IMG/VR virus record: IMGVR_UViG_3300020197_002141
Location: 1-38,112 of that record
Source: a virus
DNA: 38,112 nt
Direction: 5' to 3' (one strand)
Position numbers and translations under genes: made by a program. Positions 31,411 through 38,112 of this stretch are shown here, piece by piece. The notes under the pieces are model-generated. The model ran no database searches. It had not been told where the DNA came from and was given only the letters and a program-made list of their open reading frames with translations. Positions within the stretch are counted from its first letter, which is position 1; each line of letters starts with the position of its first letter.

Positions 31411-31884
31411 TTACATTGGGGGTGGTGCAGCACCTGCTCCTCCTGCGGCTCCTGCGGGTGGAGTCCATCCTGTTGTTAAAAATTGAATGAGGTCTTTTCT
31501 GCTAAGATGATACCGACCTTCATCTGGCATACCTTTGTTGAGTTTGTTGCCTTTCAAATAGCTTCTGTCATGTTTTTGGGGTTTAAGTCGAATATCAGCA
31601 CCATCTGGCGTCAGTGTGCCGGGGACTACTTCCCAAGCGGACAATTTATAAAGTATCTCCTTGCCGGGTTTTCCCAAAGAAAAATGGGAAGAAACCCACG
31701 GCTGGGCTGAAATCATTTTTGCTACATCTTTCCATCCAATGCCAAATTCATCCCCTAAAGCGGAAAAATAGTCTTCCGATTGAGGGTCGGTATCAGATTC
31801 ACCTTCCCCTTTTTCGGCCCGCTTTTGAGGGTCTAAATCCATTTCCTCGAAAAAATGTTTAAAGCCAGTCAGTAAATACTTCAT
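31411..31884 (-). CDS. Unknown leader-bearing protein
   Basis: A 157-aa protein starting MKYLLTGFKHFFEEMDLDPQ. The ATG at 31884 is chosen because upstream codons would read into the divergent gene. The N-terminus fits the leader pattern (FKHFFEEMD). It continues with an acidic stretch (KGEGESDTDPQSEDYFSALG), a soluble alpha/beta part (FGIGWKDVAKMISAQPWVSS, LYKLSAWEVVPGTLTPDG), and a Gly/Ala/Pro tail (PPAGAAGGAGAAPPPM). No binding site is clear; CTATATAAAAG precedes it. First gene of a three-gene minus-strand unit of apparent virion proteins. Confidence 0.68.
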   Translation of the reverse strand: MKYLLTGFKHFFEEMDLDPQKRAEKGEGESDTDPQSEDYFSALGDEFGIGWKDVAKMISAQPWVSSHFSLGKPGKEILYKLSAWEVVPGTLTPDGADIRLKPQKHDRSYLKGNKLNKGMPDEGRYHLSRKDLIQFLTTGWTPPAGAAGGAGAAPPPM

Positions 31885-31913
31885 GCTTTTATATAGAACA
31901 CACAAGGTTAAAT

Positions 31914-32585
31914 ATGTTACCATTCCAGAAGGACAATAGTAAAAGGAAATGGATGTGCTTTGTTTGTGGGAGAGAATTCGAGGAATACGAACCCTACAAA
32001 GCACATATCATTGAAAATCATGAAGAGGGGCGAGAATACGTCTTATGCCCTTTAGCTCGTTGTGGGGCACCCGTTCGGGATTTAAGGCTACACTTTAAAG
32101 CCAAGCACCCCTCTGAAAAAGAAGTCCCCAAGATCGGGCAAATGAAAGCTCTGATATGGAAAGACCACAGCACTCGCACGGGTAAAATGAAACAAAGGAA
32201 ACCAAAATTCCGAGAAGGATATTTAATTTCCTCAAAAAACGGCGGCAAAGAAATGCATTACCGTAGTGGATATGAATGCGAAGTATATGAATGCTTGGAA
32301 TATCTGCCCGAAGTCGTAAAATACGATGTAGAACCATTCAAAGTTCAGTATTTTTTCGAGGGCGAAACGCACGAATATAACCCAGATTTAAGTGTCTTAT
32401 TTAATGATGGCCATGTAGAAATATGGGAAATTAAACCAGCCAATCAAACCTCATTACCAAGGAACACAGCGAAATGGACAGCCTGCCAACAACATTGCGA
32501 AGCGAGGGGATGGAATTTTATGGTAATGACCGAGAAGGGGATCGGGAAACTAAAAATGGCAGCGAAGGAAATGAGAAAGCCCTAG
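31914..32585 (+). CDS. TnsA-like PD-(D/E)xK endonuclease with zinc fingers
   Basis: This 223-aa protein has AAGG 6 nt before ATG. The N-terminal 65 residues hold two C2H2-like fingers: MCFVCGREFEEYEPYKAHII with ENH, and LCPLARCGAPVRDLRLHFKAKH. The C-terminal domain follows the TnsA pattern: YRSGYECEVYECLEYLPEVV, then EPFKVQYFFEGETHEYNPDL with the Asp, then VEIWEIKPANQ with E-x-K, then KWTACQQHCEARGW. The E...PD...ExK layout is that of an active nuclease. Related phage proteins are found near head genes, and it may trim DNA during packaging, or cut host or mobile DNA. It is divergent from the virion-like cluster and overlaps the next gene by 112 nt. Confidence 0.78.
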   Translation: MLPFQKDNSKRKWMCFVCGREFEEYEPYKAHIIENHEEGREYVLCPLARCGAPVRDLRLHFKAKHPSEKEVPKIGQMKALIWKDHSTRTGKMKQRKPKFREGYLISSKNGGKEMHYRSGYECEVYECLEYLPEVVKYDVEPFKVQYFFEGETHEYNPDLSVLFNDGHVEIWEIKPANQTSLPRNTAKWTACQQHCEARGWNFMVMTEKGIGKLKMAAKEMRKP

Positions 32586-32761
32586 AAATTCTGGATGAAC
32601 AAATCTTCTACAAACAAGGCTGTTTTGAAAAAGGAAGAAGATGGATTAAAGGGTGTCATCCAGAATTAGGCGTACTCGTACATGGATGGTCAGGCTGGGA
32701 AACTGTTCAAGATTTTGACAGAATCCGGCCTATGCATACATTTGAAGTACACGAGAAATAA
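32474..32761 (+). CDS. Unknown overlapping small protein
   Basis: Up to 95 aa from ATG at 32474 (AAGGA about 9 nt upstream). A later ATG at 32510 would give 83 aa. The first third overlaps the TnsA-like gene in another frame. The unique part reads EILDEQIFYKQGCFEKGRRW and LGVLVHGWSGWETVQDFDRI, plausible for a compact domain. It converges with and overlaps the minus-strand gene at 32730. The start is uncertain; the non-overlapping part is likely coding. Confidence 0.55.
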   Translation: MDSLPTTLRSEGMEFYGNDREGDRETKNGSEGNEKALEILDEQIFYKQGCFEKGRRWIKGCHPELGVLVHGWSGWETVQDFDRIRPMHTFEVHEK

Positions 32762-33359
32762 ACGAAGGAATAGCAACTCTACACTGTTTGCGATTCACTT
32801 GTTTCCAACGACCACCTTTGTTTTCTAAGTGTGGCACATGCCTGTATGCAATGCGATAAAAATCTTGTAATTCCCATTCGCCATTTTCATTGCACCATTT
32901 CCTTAAACGATAACATTCACTTGCTGGCATCGTAAAATTCGGAGTTGAACGTACCGGATAGTGACCACAATACTCTTTGCCAGAGTGGTTTTGTGCAGCC
33001 AACAAACATCGACCATCTATTATCAACATATCACTAAATAATTTGTTAAACATTAAAATTATTGATTTGTAATATTTCAATTTTCTAGCTTCTACATCGA
33101 CACCTTGAGACACAAAACCAAAATTTCTATTGCTTTTAACTGCGGCCTCGATGAAAAATATCTGTTTGAAAATCTCCAACCTTAAATCTGATTTATCATA
33201 ATCAATGAAACCATTTTCCCTATCATTGTCAAATATTGAACATTCTGGGTCTATAGAGAAAAAATCTCGAACATAACCTCTGCCCATAAGATCATATTCT
33301 TCTGATCTTTCTGAGTTAAAGTTTGCACAAAGAATGCCATTTTTTAAATAAGTTCCCAT
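32730..33359 (-). CDS. Unknown protein
   Basis: This 209-aa protein starts MGTYLKNGILCANFNSERSE with GGAG 6 nt upstream, immediately after the stop of the truncated cupin. It is aromatic and soluble, with FFSIDPECSIFDNDRENGFI, KQIFFIEAAVKSNRNFGFVS and a helical LKYYKSIILMFNKLFSDMLI block. A basic C-terminal part contains KWCNENGEWELQDFYRIAYR and WKQVNRKQCRVAIPSF. No family is recognised. It belongs to the minus-strand unit running down from the dNMP kinase. Confidence 0.75.
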   Translation of the reverse strand: MGTYLKNGILCANFNSERSEEYDLMGRGYVRDFFSIDPECSIFDNDRENGFIDYDKSDLRLEIFKQIFFIEAAVKSNRNFGFVSQGVDVEARKLKYYKSIILMFNKLFSDMLIIDGRCLLAAQNHSGKEYCGHYPVRSTPNFTMPASECYRLRKWCNENGEWELQDFYRIAYRHVPHLENKGGRWKQVNRKQCRVAIPSFISRVLQMYA

Positions 33360-33539
33360 TTAATCTCCGACGTATAGGACTTCATCTTTAATTTTGTGAT
33401 AATGCCAAGAACATTTCTTGTCTTTGTTAAAGCCAAGAATTTTGCCACAATAGTTGGGGAAATTACAAATCCAAACTTCGTAACCCCAACCTTTTTTGAC
33501 GTAATTACATGGTTGAATCAGAATATTTGTATTTGACAT
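33360..33539 (-). CDS. Truncated cupin-like protein
   Basis: A 59-aa frame starting MSNTNILIQP. The part KKGWGYEVWICNFPNYCGKI and KKCSWHYHKIKDEVLYV is the first half of a cupin barrel of the mannose-6-phosphate-isomerase type, including the HxH metal ligands and the following Glu. The chain stops at LYVGD, where family members continue with several more strands. It overlaps the dNMP kinase by 35 nt and abuts the next gene. It may be a remnant or a minimal half-barrel that dimerises. Confidence 0.68.
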   Translation of the reverse strand: MSNTNILIQPCNYVKKGWGYEVWICNFPNYCGKILGFNKDKKCSWHYHKIKDEVLYVGD

Positions 33540-34134
33540 AGGGAATCAACAACCTATCCAGTTTAGAATAAAAATCTGCAGGCGTTCCATCATTTATCAA
33601 AAAGTAATGATAAAACTCAGAACCTTTGGGACCATCTACATCGTGGTCGATAAGACCCTCTTTCTGTGTTTGAACGCACCATTCAATAATTGGCTTGATT
33701 TGTGATTCAGATGGATTAGGATCATCATTCAAATATCCGGGCCGATAAAGAACAACATTAATTCCGCCTTTGTTGTGTGCATGACGTGCTTCATTGATAT
33801 ATCTGGAATCAGATATTACCAATTGTTTAGATTCATCTCGCAAAGCAACCTCAATCCATATATCGCCTTTAATTTGTCGGAAACCATCTCCAATAAATTG
33901 AAGGCTTTTACGGACATTCATCAACATGCCGGGTGGAGGCTCTGGATTTCTTTTCCAGTCCTCGATGAACTTTCTATCCACCCCAAAAGCATCGCAATAT
34001 ACATTCTTGACGGCATTGGCAAATGCTCCACGTTCCCATTGCCCCATATTTAACTTATTGAGTTTGGGACAAATATAGTCCGCAGCCACATCTTTTCCCA
34101 TGCCTAATTGAGCAGAAAAAGAAACTATTTTCAT
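33505..34134 (-). CDS. Deoxynucleoside monophosphate kinase
   Basis: This 209-aa protein starts MKIVSFSAQLGMGKDVAADY, a degenerate P-loop like that of T4 gp1-type dNMP kinases. FGVDRKFIEDWKRNPEPPPG, MLMNVRKSLQFIGDGFR, LVISDSRYINEARHAHNKGG and INVVLYRPGYLNDD match the family order (lid, DVR-like strand, NEA, final strand). It phosphorylates dNMPs, including modified ones in some phages, and works with ThyX to build dNTPs. GGAG lies 9 nt before ATG. It is divergent from the plus-strand genes at 34219. Confidence 0.85.
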   Translation of the reverse strand: MKIVSFSAQLGMGKDVAADYICPKLNKLNMGQWERGAFANAVKNVYCDAFGVDRKFIEDWKRNPEPPPGMLMNVRKSLQFIGDGFRQIKGDIWIEVALRDESKQLVISDSRYINEARHAHNKGGINVVLYRPGYLNDDPNPSESQIKPIIEWCVQTQKEGLIDHDVDGPKGSEFYHYFLINDGTPADFYSKLDRLLIPYVKYKYSDSTM

Positions 34135-34218
34135 TTCAACGACTCCGATCAGAAAGAAACTATAATAACGTGGTCTATTTTAGCTTTATGATGTAGTTAA
34201 ATCAATATCGGAGATAAA

Positions 34219-34491
34219 ATGAAAGAGAAAAAACCAGTAGAAGAAATCTGCGGCAACTGCTTGCTATACAGCCCACATAAAAAGGAATGCAAAGTCGCCG
34301 TGCTTGTTGAGGGCAAAGAATATCACATGCCCGTATTCCCCAGAGACAAATGCCACATGGAAGAATTGGGCATAGAAGTCAAACAAGTTAGATGGTGGGT
34401 CGAAGACAAAGAAGGCAAACCCACCGCTGGCAACGGCACTGTAAAGATTGAATATCCAGCAGGATTTTTTAATGATGAGGTAAACAACTAA
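34219..34491 (+). CDS. Unknown small CxxC protein
   Basis: A 90-aa protein starting MKEKKPVEEICGNCLLYSPH; GGAG lies 6 nt upstream. A CGNC knuckle with later Cys residues (KKECKVAV, DKCHMEE) may bind zinc or iron. The rest is beta-rich (EVKQVRWWVEDKEGKPTAGN). Its stop overlaps the next start by one base, so it is coupled with the Cys-rich gene. TATAAT occurs about 65 nt upstream (actataataacg) and could be part of its promoter. Confidence 0.75.
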   Translation: MKEKKPVEEICGNCLLYSPHKKECKVAVLVEGKEYHMPVFPRDKCHMEELGIEVKQVRWWVEDKEGKPTAGNGTVKIEYPAGFFNDEVNN

Positions 34492-35219
34492 TGGCTTGCA
34501 ATCCTCCATATTGCAACGGCACAGGTTCTTATTGTGGATGCAATTGTAACTGCTGCCCGCCAGATGGATGCTGCACCAAAGTGACTTTAACTTTTGAGTG
34601 CGGAACGTCGTACTCCATTTGGGAAGGGGGCAACCCAAATGAAGGTTGCGAGTGCAACCCCGAAGTATACCTAGGCGATCTCGGCATGTGGGCCGGATTA
34701 AAATTGGCAGAAGGACATATAGGAGTCCCATTCCCCAATTTTAATTCCGAAAACGAGGGCGACGACGAATTTGTCTGGTCCCTTCAGGGATGCTCCATAC
34801 CTTGTGAAACAGTAAAAGTACATGTAACCACATCGGGATGTTGCCTTCAATTATCTGGGGATGATAATGACTGGCTCAAAACCATCGTCGCTGTAGGCGG
34901 GGGCACTGTGACTGCGGTTTTCGACGACGGCTCGACACAAGGTACCCCCTACACACCTTGTGGCGTACAAATGACTTTTGTAAATGGAGCACAAGGTAGT
35001 TATGTTGTCGCAAACCCTGGCATTTGCGAAGACATAGACGTTGACCTTTCACCGGGCATGGCCTGCTGTGTTTGCTGTCTCGTAAAAACAGAATGTGCAA
35101 ATGCTCTATTCGCTCCAATTATTTTTAGACAAAAAAATATTCAAGCCGGTACAAATAAAAACTATCTCAACAAAAAAAATTTGTTGGAAAGGGTTCGTAA
35201 CTTACGCAGACGTAAGTGA
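34491..35219 (+). CDS. Cys-rich beta protein, possibly a virion surface protein
   Basis: This 242-aa protein starts MACNPPYCNGTGSYCGCNCN, a Cys/Gly/Asn-rich head (NCCPPDGCCTKVTLTFECG) followed by Cys-poor beta-type sequence (IVAVGGGTVTAVFDDGSTQG) and a second Cys cluster (GMACCVCCLVKTECANALF). The tail is basic (NYLNKKNLLERVRNLRRRK). There is no signal peptide. Repetitive beta content and Asn/Gly turns resemble decoration or fibre proteins, but no family is recognised. GAGG lies about 10 nt before ATG. It converges with the helicase gene, overlapping by 18 nt. Confidence 0.65.
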   Translation: MACNPPYCNGTGSYCGCNCNCCPPDGCCTKVTLTFECGTSYSIWEGGNPNEGCECNPEVYLGDLGMWAGLKLAEGHIGVPFPNFNSENEGDDEFVWSLQGCSIPCETVKVHVTTSGCCLQLSGDDNDWLKTIVAVGGGTVTAVFDDGSTQGTPYTPCGVQMTFVNGAQGSYVVANPGICEDIDVDLSPGMACCVCCLVKTECANALFAPIIFRQKNIQAGTNKNYLNKKNLLERVRNLRRRK

Positions 35220-38112
35220 CAATTTATTTGCTTCATCCAACATTGCCTTAATAACATCTTGTTTCAGATTGAGCAGCTTGCGAAGTTTTTCTTCTGAAAC
35301 ATCTGCGAACTCTTCCGCAGACTTAATTCCATAATCAAACAACTTCTTTGCCCGAACCTTTCCGATATTCGGAATGCGACAAAGATTGACCAAATATGCC
35401 GGTACACCGTTACGGATTCTATCTTCAAGCGTATAAAGATAGCCTGATTGTTCCCATTTGCCACTCATTGAATCAAGTGCCAATAACACCTGCGAAAGTC
35501 TGGGATAATCAAACTGGAAATTTCTTTGTATGGCTGCCAGATTCGCACTGTTATTACCCGATAACAAATTGAAGTAACAGTAGCCAGCTTTGATGACGGG
35601 ATCGGGATAGGTGTAATTGACTCCCGAAAGATTTCTGACCCTGTTGGCGAACAAGCTCATTTCTTCTTTCTCGGCTCTCGATACAATATTTGAACGATTC
35701 GTATCTGTATTTGCCAAAGCCATTGCCAAGAAATAGTCATTGTCTTGCTGATTATTCGCAAACAATCGCCAGAAGTTATTTCTCAAATCGGCAACGTCGA
35801 ATGGCGAAAAATAAAACATGCTGGCAATCATGCCAACAGACGTAATTTTCCAAGTGTCATCTTCAAACTTGAGACAACCCTTATCCTTCAACAATTCCAA
35901 AGTATCATCTACCACACGTTCATGCAAATTTTTGTCTTGGAAGTAAGCCAACGACCTTTCATACCAGCGGTGAACATCGTCATTGGTCTTGATATATCCG
36001 TGATGAATTTCGCTGACCAAGTGGAAGGCCAATACCTTGTGATGTTCTCCTTCCCTCTCCAATAGCTGCGATTCAATCTTTTGTGGTTTCTGTAGTTTCT
36101 TTCGCCACAATTCTTCTTGGGATTCGGGGACCAGAATATACGCATCGCCAGCCGGATCAATTCCAAGACGGCCAGAGCGTCCAACCATTTGAGTGATGTT
36201 GTATGTTTCGACTTCTTGAATACCTCTGTGAACACCAAGAATAATCACCCGGCGAGCAGGAAGGTTCAGCCCCCAAGCTAATGTTGGAGTGGCCACAATG
36301 ACTCTCAATTTGGGATCAGTACGGAAACTACGTTCGAGATTAACTCGACTTTCTTTGTCTAAATCAGCATTATGAAATTCTGCTTTGATCCCGGCCCCTC
36401 GCAGGGAAGTCTTCATCATCTCGCCGGTACGCTTAGTATGTGCAAATACAAGGAACTTATCATCTGAATACCAGTCGCCAATAATTTCCAATGCCTTCCC
36501 AACTTTGTTTTTTTCGATTTGATCGTATCGTCTGGGCGAGTCATCGTATATTTCGTAGTGAATATTCAATGGCACTGGACGATATTCAGAATTTAGAACA
36601 TAGGTTTGCTTCTTGGTCAAAGAATATGAAACCCACTCTGCAATTTGATCGACGTTCGGCATAGTAGCTGAGAGCAAAACGATCCTTGCTTTGGGATTGA
36701 TTTCCGTAAACTTCATCAATCCAACTTCCAAGTGATCGCCACGACCCGGCACCGTCAAAAGGTGGCAATTGTGAACCAAAACACCATCAGCAAAAAAATT
36801 GTTGTGATCTTCAATTTCTAAATCACAACACCATGATTCCTCTGAATCCAAATCCTCGTTCGTTCGTACATTTTGTCCCATTTGTGACGACATTCCTTGT
36901 TCTTGCACAAAATAACATGACGTGGCATATGAATATCTCGACGATTCGCAAGAAATTTCTGACCACACATTGAACAGAATATTTGCTCCATCTTCGGCAA
37001 CACTTTGTACTCCATACTTGGAATCACAAAATGTCGAATTAAATTTTGAAATTTGTCTCTCCCCTCCGCTGAGAATCGAATTTGCCAATATTTTCTCGTC
37101 AAATATGGATTGGATGGCACTTTCCACCTTTTTTGAAGCCAATCCGACAACATCTTCACTTCCATTCGAGAAAATCCTTCTGTGTGTATTGACATTTGAC
37201 TTGAACCTTGACTCCCATCGTCCATGTACCATACTGCCAACGCAATCGGATCGTTGATCTCTTCTAGCCAACGAGAGTTCACCGTCTTCTTCCCATTTGG
37301 GTAACATAAAGCATGAATTTTCAATATCTCTTCTGTCGAAAGAGTATTGAATCGGCAAACCTCTTTGCCGTAACCTCCGTTTGGCTTTATTTTGGGCGGC
37401 GTGCCAACCAGTCTCTTCAACTCGTTGTACTTCCACTCTACAAAAGCCCTTTGGACAGACGATTGTTGAATCCTTAATCTCGCCGATTTTCCGTGGGGTA
37501 GCCGAGAGATTGATCCGTCTCCTAGCAACGTACCCAAAATCACCTGTCTCTCTCTTTGAGTTAGTTCTTCGCACATATAAAATATCACCAAACTTTATGT
37601 TTTTAGAAGGAACATAACCACGACCTTCACACCAAACCAAATGATTGTGTGTCACAGAAATGTTTCCACCTTCATAATATATAGTGCGCCACCTTCTTTT
37701 TAAGAGTTTTTTCTGTCTTGCTACAATTTTTTTGTATTCGACCAACCCTGAGTTATGATTAAATGAAGCTACTTTCACATCAAGATTTTGGTCAATTATT
37801 TCCCCAATTGAAATTAGACCTTTATCTGTATCAATGAGAGCAGATGGAGGCAAGCACTCGTCAACCACCAAAGTTCCAACATCGAGCAGCCAGTTGTTTT
37901 GTTCAGATTTGAAATTTCGGGAGCGGTGATTAAGCATTTCAGAAGTCATGATAATCATATCAGCTTCTGAAAGTTCTTTGGATCGCTCTTTAGTGAGTCG
38001 ATAATCGCCCGTACAAATAGAAATCTTCAAGTCTTTGAAGTGATATTGAAGATCAGTCCATTGGTCAATTTTCTCTTGAGCCAAGGCACGGAGCGGAGCG
38101 AGAAACATTCCC
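35202..38112 (-). CDS. Hel308/Ski2-like superfamily 2 helicase precursor with intein (5' end outside window)
   Basis: The visible part is about 969 residues; the N-terminus with Walker A lies beyond the right edge. Motif Ia is FLAPLRALAQEK. Walker B is LVVDE-C...HN-CHLL, so excision of the intein restores VVDECHLL. Motif III is LLSATMPN. Motifs V and VI are TPTLAWGLNLPARRVII and QMVGRSGRLG. A winged-helix-like region follows (ERVVDDTLELLKDKGCLKF), and the C-terminal helix-hairpin-helix is LCRIPNIGKVRAKKLFDYGI. This order is that of Hel308/Brr2-type 3'-5' helicases acting on stalled forks or recombination intermediates. It probably serves phage replication or repair. Splicing is required for ATPase activity because the intein interrupts the DECH box. 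Confidence 0.92.
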   Translation of the reverse strand, partial: GMFLAPLRALAQEKIDQWTDLQYHFKDLKISICTGDYRLTKERSKELSEADMIIMTSEMLNHRSRNFKSEQNNWLLDVGTLVVDECLPPSALIDTDKGLISIGEIIDQNLDVKVASFNHNSGLVEYKKIVARQKKLLKRRWRTIYYEGGNISVTHNHLVWCEGRGYVPSKNIKFGDILYVRRTNSKRETGDFGYVARRRINLSATPRKIGEIKDSTIVCPKGFCRVEVQRVEETGWHAAQNKAKRRLRQRGLPIQYSFDRRDIENSCFMLPKWEEDGELSLARRDQRSDCVGSMVHGRWESRFKSNVNTHRRIFSNGSEDVVGLASKKVESAIQSIFDEKILANSILSGGERQISKFNSTFCDSKYGVQSVAEDGANILFNVWSEISCESSRYSYATSCYFVQEQGMSSQMGQNVRTNEDLDSEESWCCDLEIEDHNNFFADGVLVHNCHLLTVPGRGDHLEVGLMKFTEINPKARIVLLSATMPNVDQIAEWVSYSLTKKQTYVLNSEYRPVPLNIHYEIYDDSPRRYDQIEKNKVGKALEIIGDWYSDDKFLVFAHTKRTGEMMKTSLRGAGIKAEFHNADLDKESRVNLERSFRTDPKLRVIVATPTLAWGLNLPARRVIILGVHRGIQEVETYNITQMVGRSGRLGIDPAGDAYILVPESQEELWRKKLQKPQKIESQLLEREGEHHKVLAFHLVSEIHHGYIKTNDDVHRWYERSLAYFQDKNLHERVVDDTLELLKDKGCLKFEDDTWKITSVGMIASMFYFSPFDVADLRNNFWRLFANNQQDNDYFLAMALANTDTNRSNIVSRAEKEEMSLFANRVRNLSGVNYTYPDPVIKAGYCYFNLLSGNNSANLAAIQRNFQFDYPRLSQVLLALDSMSGKWEQSGYLYTLEDRIRNGVPAYLVNLCRIPNIGKVRAKKLFDYGIKSAEEFADVSEEKLRKLLNLKQDVIKAMLDEANKLSLTSA
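36768..37856 (-). other. Intein in the helicase DECH box
   Basis: This 363-aa intein starts CLPPSALIDTDKGLISIGEI and ends DHNNFFADGVLVHN with Cys at +1. Block B is GGNISVTHNHLVWC. The C-terminal blocks are CCDLEIEDHNNFFADG and VLVHN. Splicing blocks A and B (residues 1-95) and F and G (341-363) are normal. The central 245 residues show no endonuclease motif in this frame. They are the alternative-frame reading of a LAGLIDADG gene encoded at 36818-37576, yet contain no stop codon. Confidence 0.9.
36818..37576 (-). CDS. LAGLIDADG homing endonuclease overprinted on the helicase intein
   Basis: This 252-aa frame lies one base out of phase with the intein and starts MCEELTQRER, with GGTGAT 7 nt upstream. 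LAGLIDADG motifs are VILGTLLGDGS (residues 12-22) and IALAVWYMDDGS (111-122); the acids are intact. The spacing and the SMSIHTEGFSRMEVKMLSDW block match intron- and intein-type endonucleases. A C-terminal zinc-ribbon-like end follows (FCSMCGQKF, then CKNKECRHKW). The stop codon (TAG at 36818) lies just as the intein C-terminal splicing block begins in the other frame. It is probably translated independently from the same mRNA and would promote homing of the intein. Confidence 0.85.
   Translation of the reverse strand: MCEELTQRERQVILGTLLGDGSISRLPHGKSARLRIQQSSVQRAFVEWKYNELKRLVGTPPKIKPNGGYGKEVCRFNTLSTEEILKIHALCYPNGKKTVNSRWLEEINDPIALAVWYMDDGSQGSSQMSIHTEGFSRMEVKMLSDWLQKRWKVPSNPYLTRKYWQIRFSAEGRDKFQNLIRHFVIPSMEYKVLPKMEQIFCSMCGQKFLANRRDIHMPRHVILCKNKECRHKWDKMYERTRIWIQRNHGVVI

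Noticed and set aside
34150-34218. Sigma-70 promoters in the divergent space before the dNMP kinase and the CxxC gene
   Set aside because: A perfect TATAAT is present, but no convincing -35 at proper spacing on either strand, so no separate feature was called.
1-38112. TGA reassigned to an amino acid, as in some phages
   Set aside because: Several well-defined genes end in TGA next to properly spaced following starts (for example 10579, 35219 and the ATGA overlaps), and conserved proteins read correctly with the standard code.

Overview
The window looks like part of a large tailed-phage (probably jumbo myovirus-like) chromosome. Genes are tightly packed, often with 4-50 nt overlaps. There are no ribosomal or core housekeeping genes. 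Phage nucleotide and replication functions (ThyX, dNMP kinase, split DNA polymerase III alpha, Hel308-like helicase) are mixed with inteins, a homing endonuclease, an IS605-type element, a tmRNA carrying a group I intron, and many unrecognised small proteins. Most genes read on the minus strand; short plus-strand islands hold apparent late or virion-type genes. The host is not determined. HldE hints at a Gram-negative host, and the tmRNA tag resembles cyanobacterial tags, but neither is decisive.

Layout. 1-2.3 kb: a glycosyltransferase-like gene and small unknowns. 2.3-5.1 kb: the catalytic C-terminal half of DNA polymerase III alpha. 5.1-7.7 kb: an AAA ATPase whose Walker A motif holds a 354-aa intein. 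7.8-13.2 kb, plus strand: an HExxH metallopeptidase, a thermonuclease-like gene cut by a TnpB element, a minus-strand tmRNA with a T-loop group I intron, an acidic protein and a nuclease-like protein. 13.2-14.6 kb: the N-terminal half of polymerase III alpha. 14.8-17.5 kb: unknowns, a putative PD-(D/E)xK nuclease and ClpP. 17.5-22.9 kb: a complete PrkA / YeaH (DUF444) / SpoVR stress-kinase module. 23-27.1 kb: a zinc ribbon protein with an apparent AUU start, small leader-bearing proteins, a Cys-rich membrane protein, HldE and a secreted FMN-barrel protein. 27.1-28.6 kb: a TIGR array with its TasR nuclease. 28.6-35.2 kb: ThyX, putative virion proteins, a TnsA-like nuclease, a truncated cupin, a dNMP kinase and a Cys-rich protein. 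35.2 kb to the right edge: a Hel308/Ski2-like helicase whose DECH box holds an intein, with a LAGLIDADG endonuclease gene written over the intein in another reading frame.

The main find is the locus at 27.1-28.6 kb. A 328-aa RuvC-DEDD plus IS110/Nop-like protein is followed on the same strand by 25 nine-base repeats alternating between two types and separated by 24 nine-base spacers. The period is exactly 18/36 nt and a rho-independent terminator closes the array. This is the architecture of tandem interspaced guide RNA (TIGR-Tas) systems, not of an ordinary IS110 transposon or a CRISPR. Other notable points are the overprinted endonuclease in the helicase intein, the intron-bearing phage tmRNA, the two polymerase halves that share a homologous segment, the TnpB element whose removal restores a nuclease gene in frame, and a recurring N-terminal F-x-x-[FWY]-[LMF] leader on at least seven otherwise unrelated proteins.
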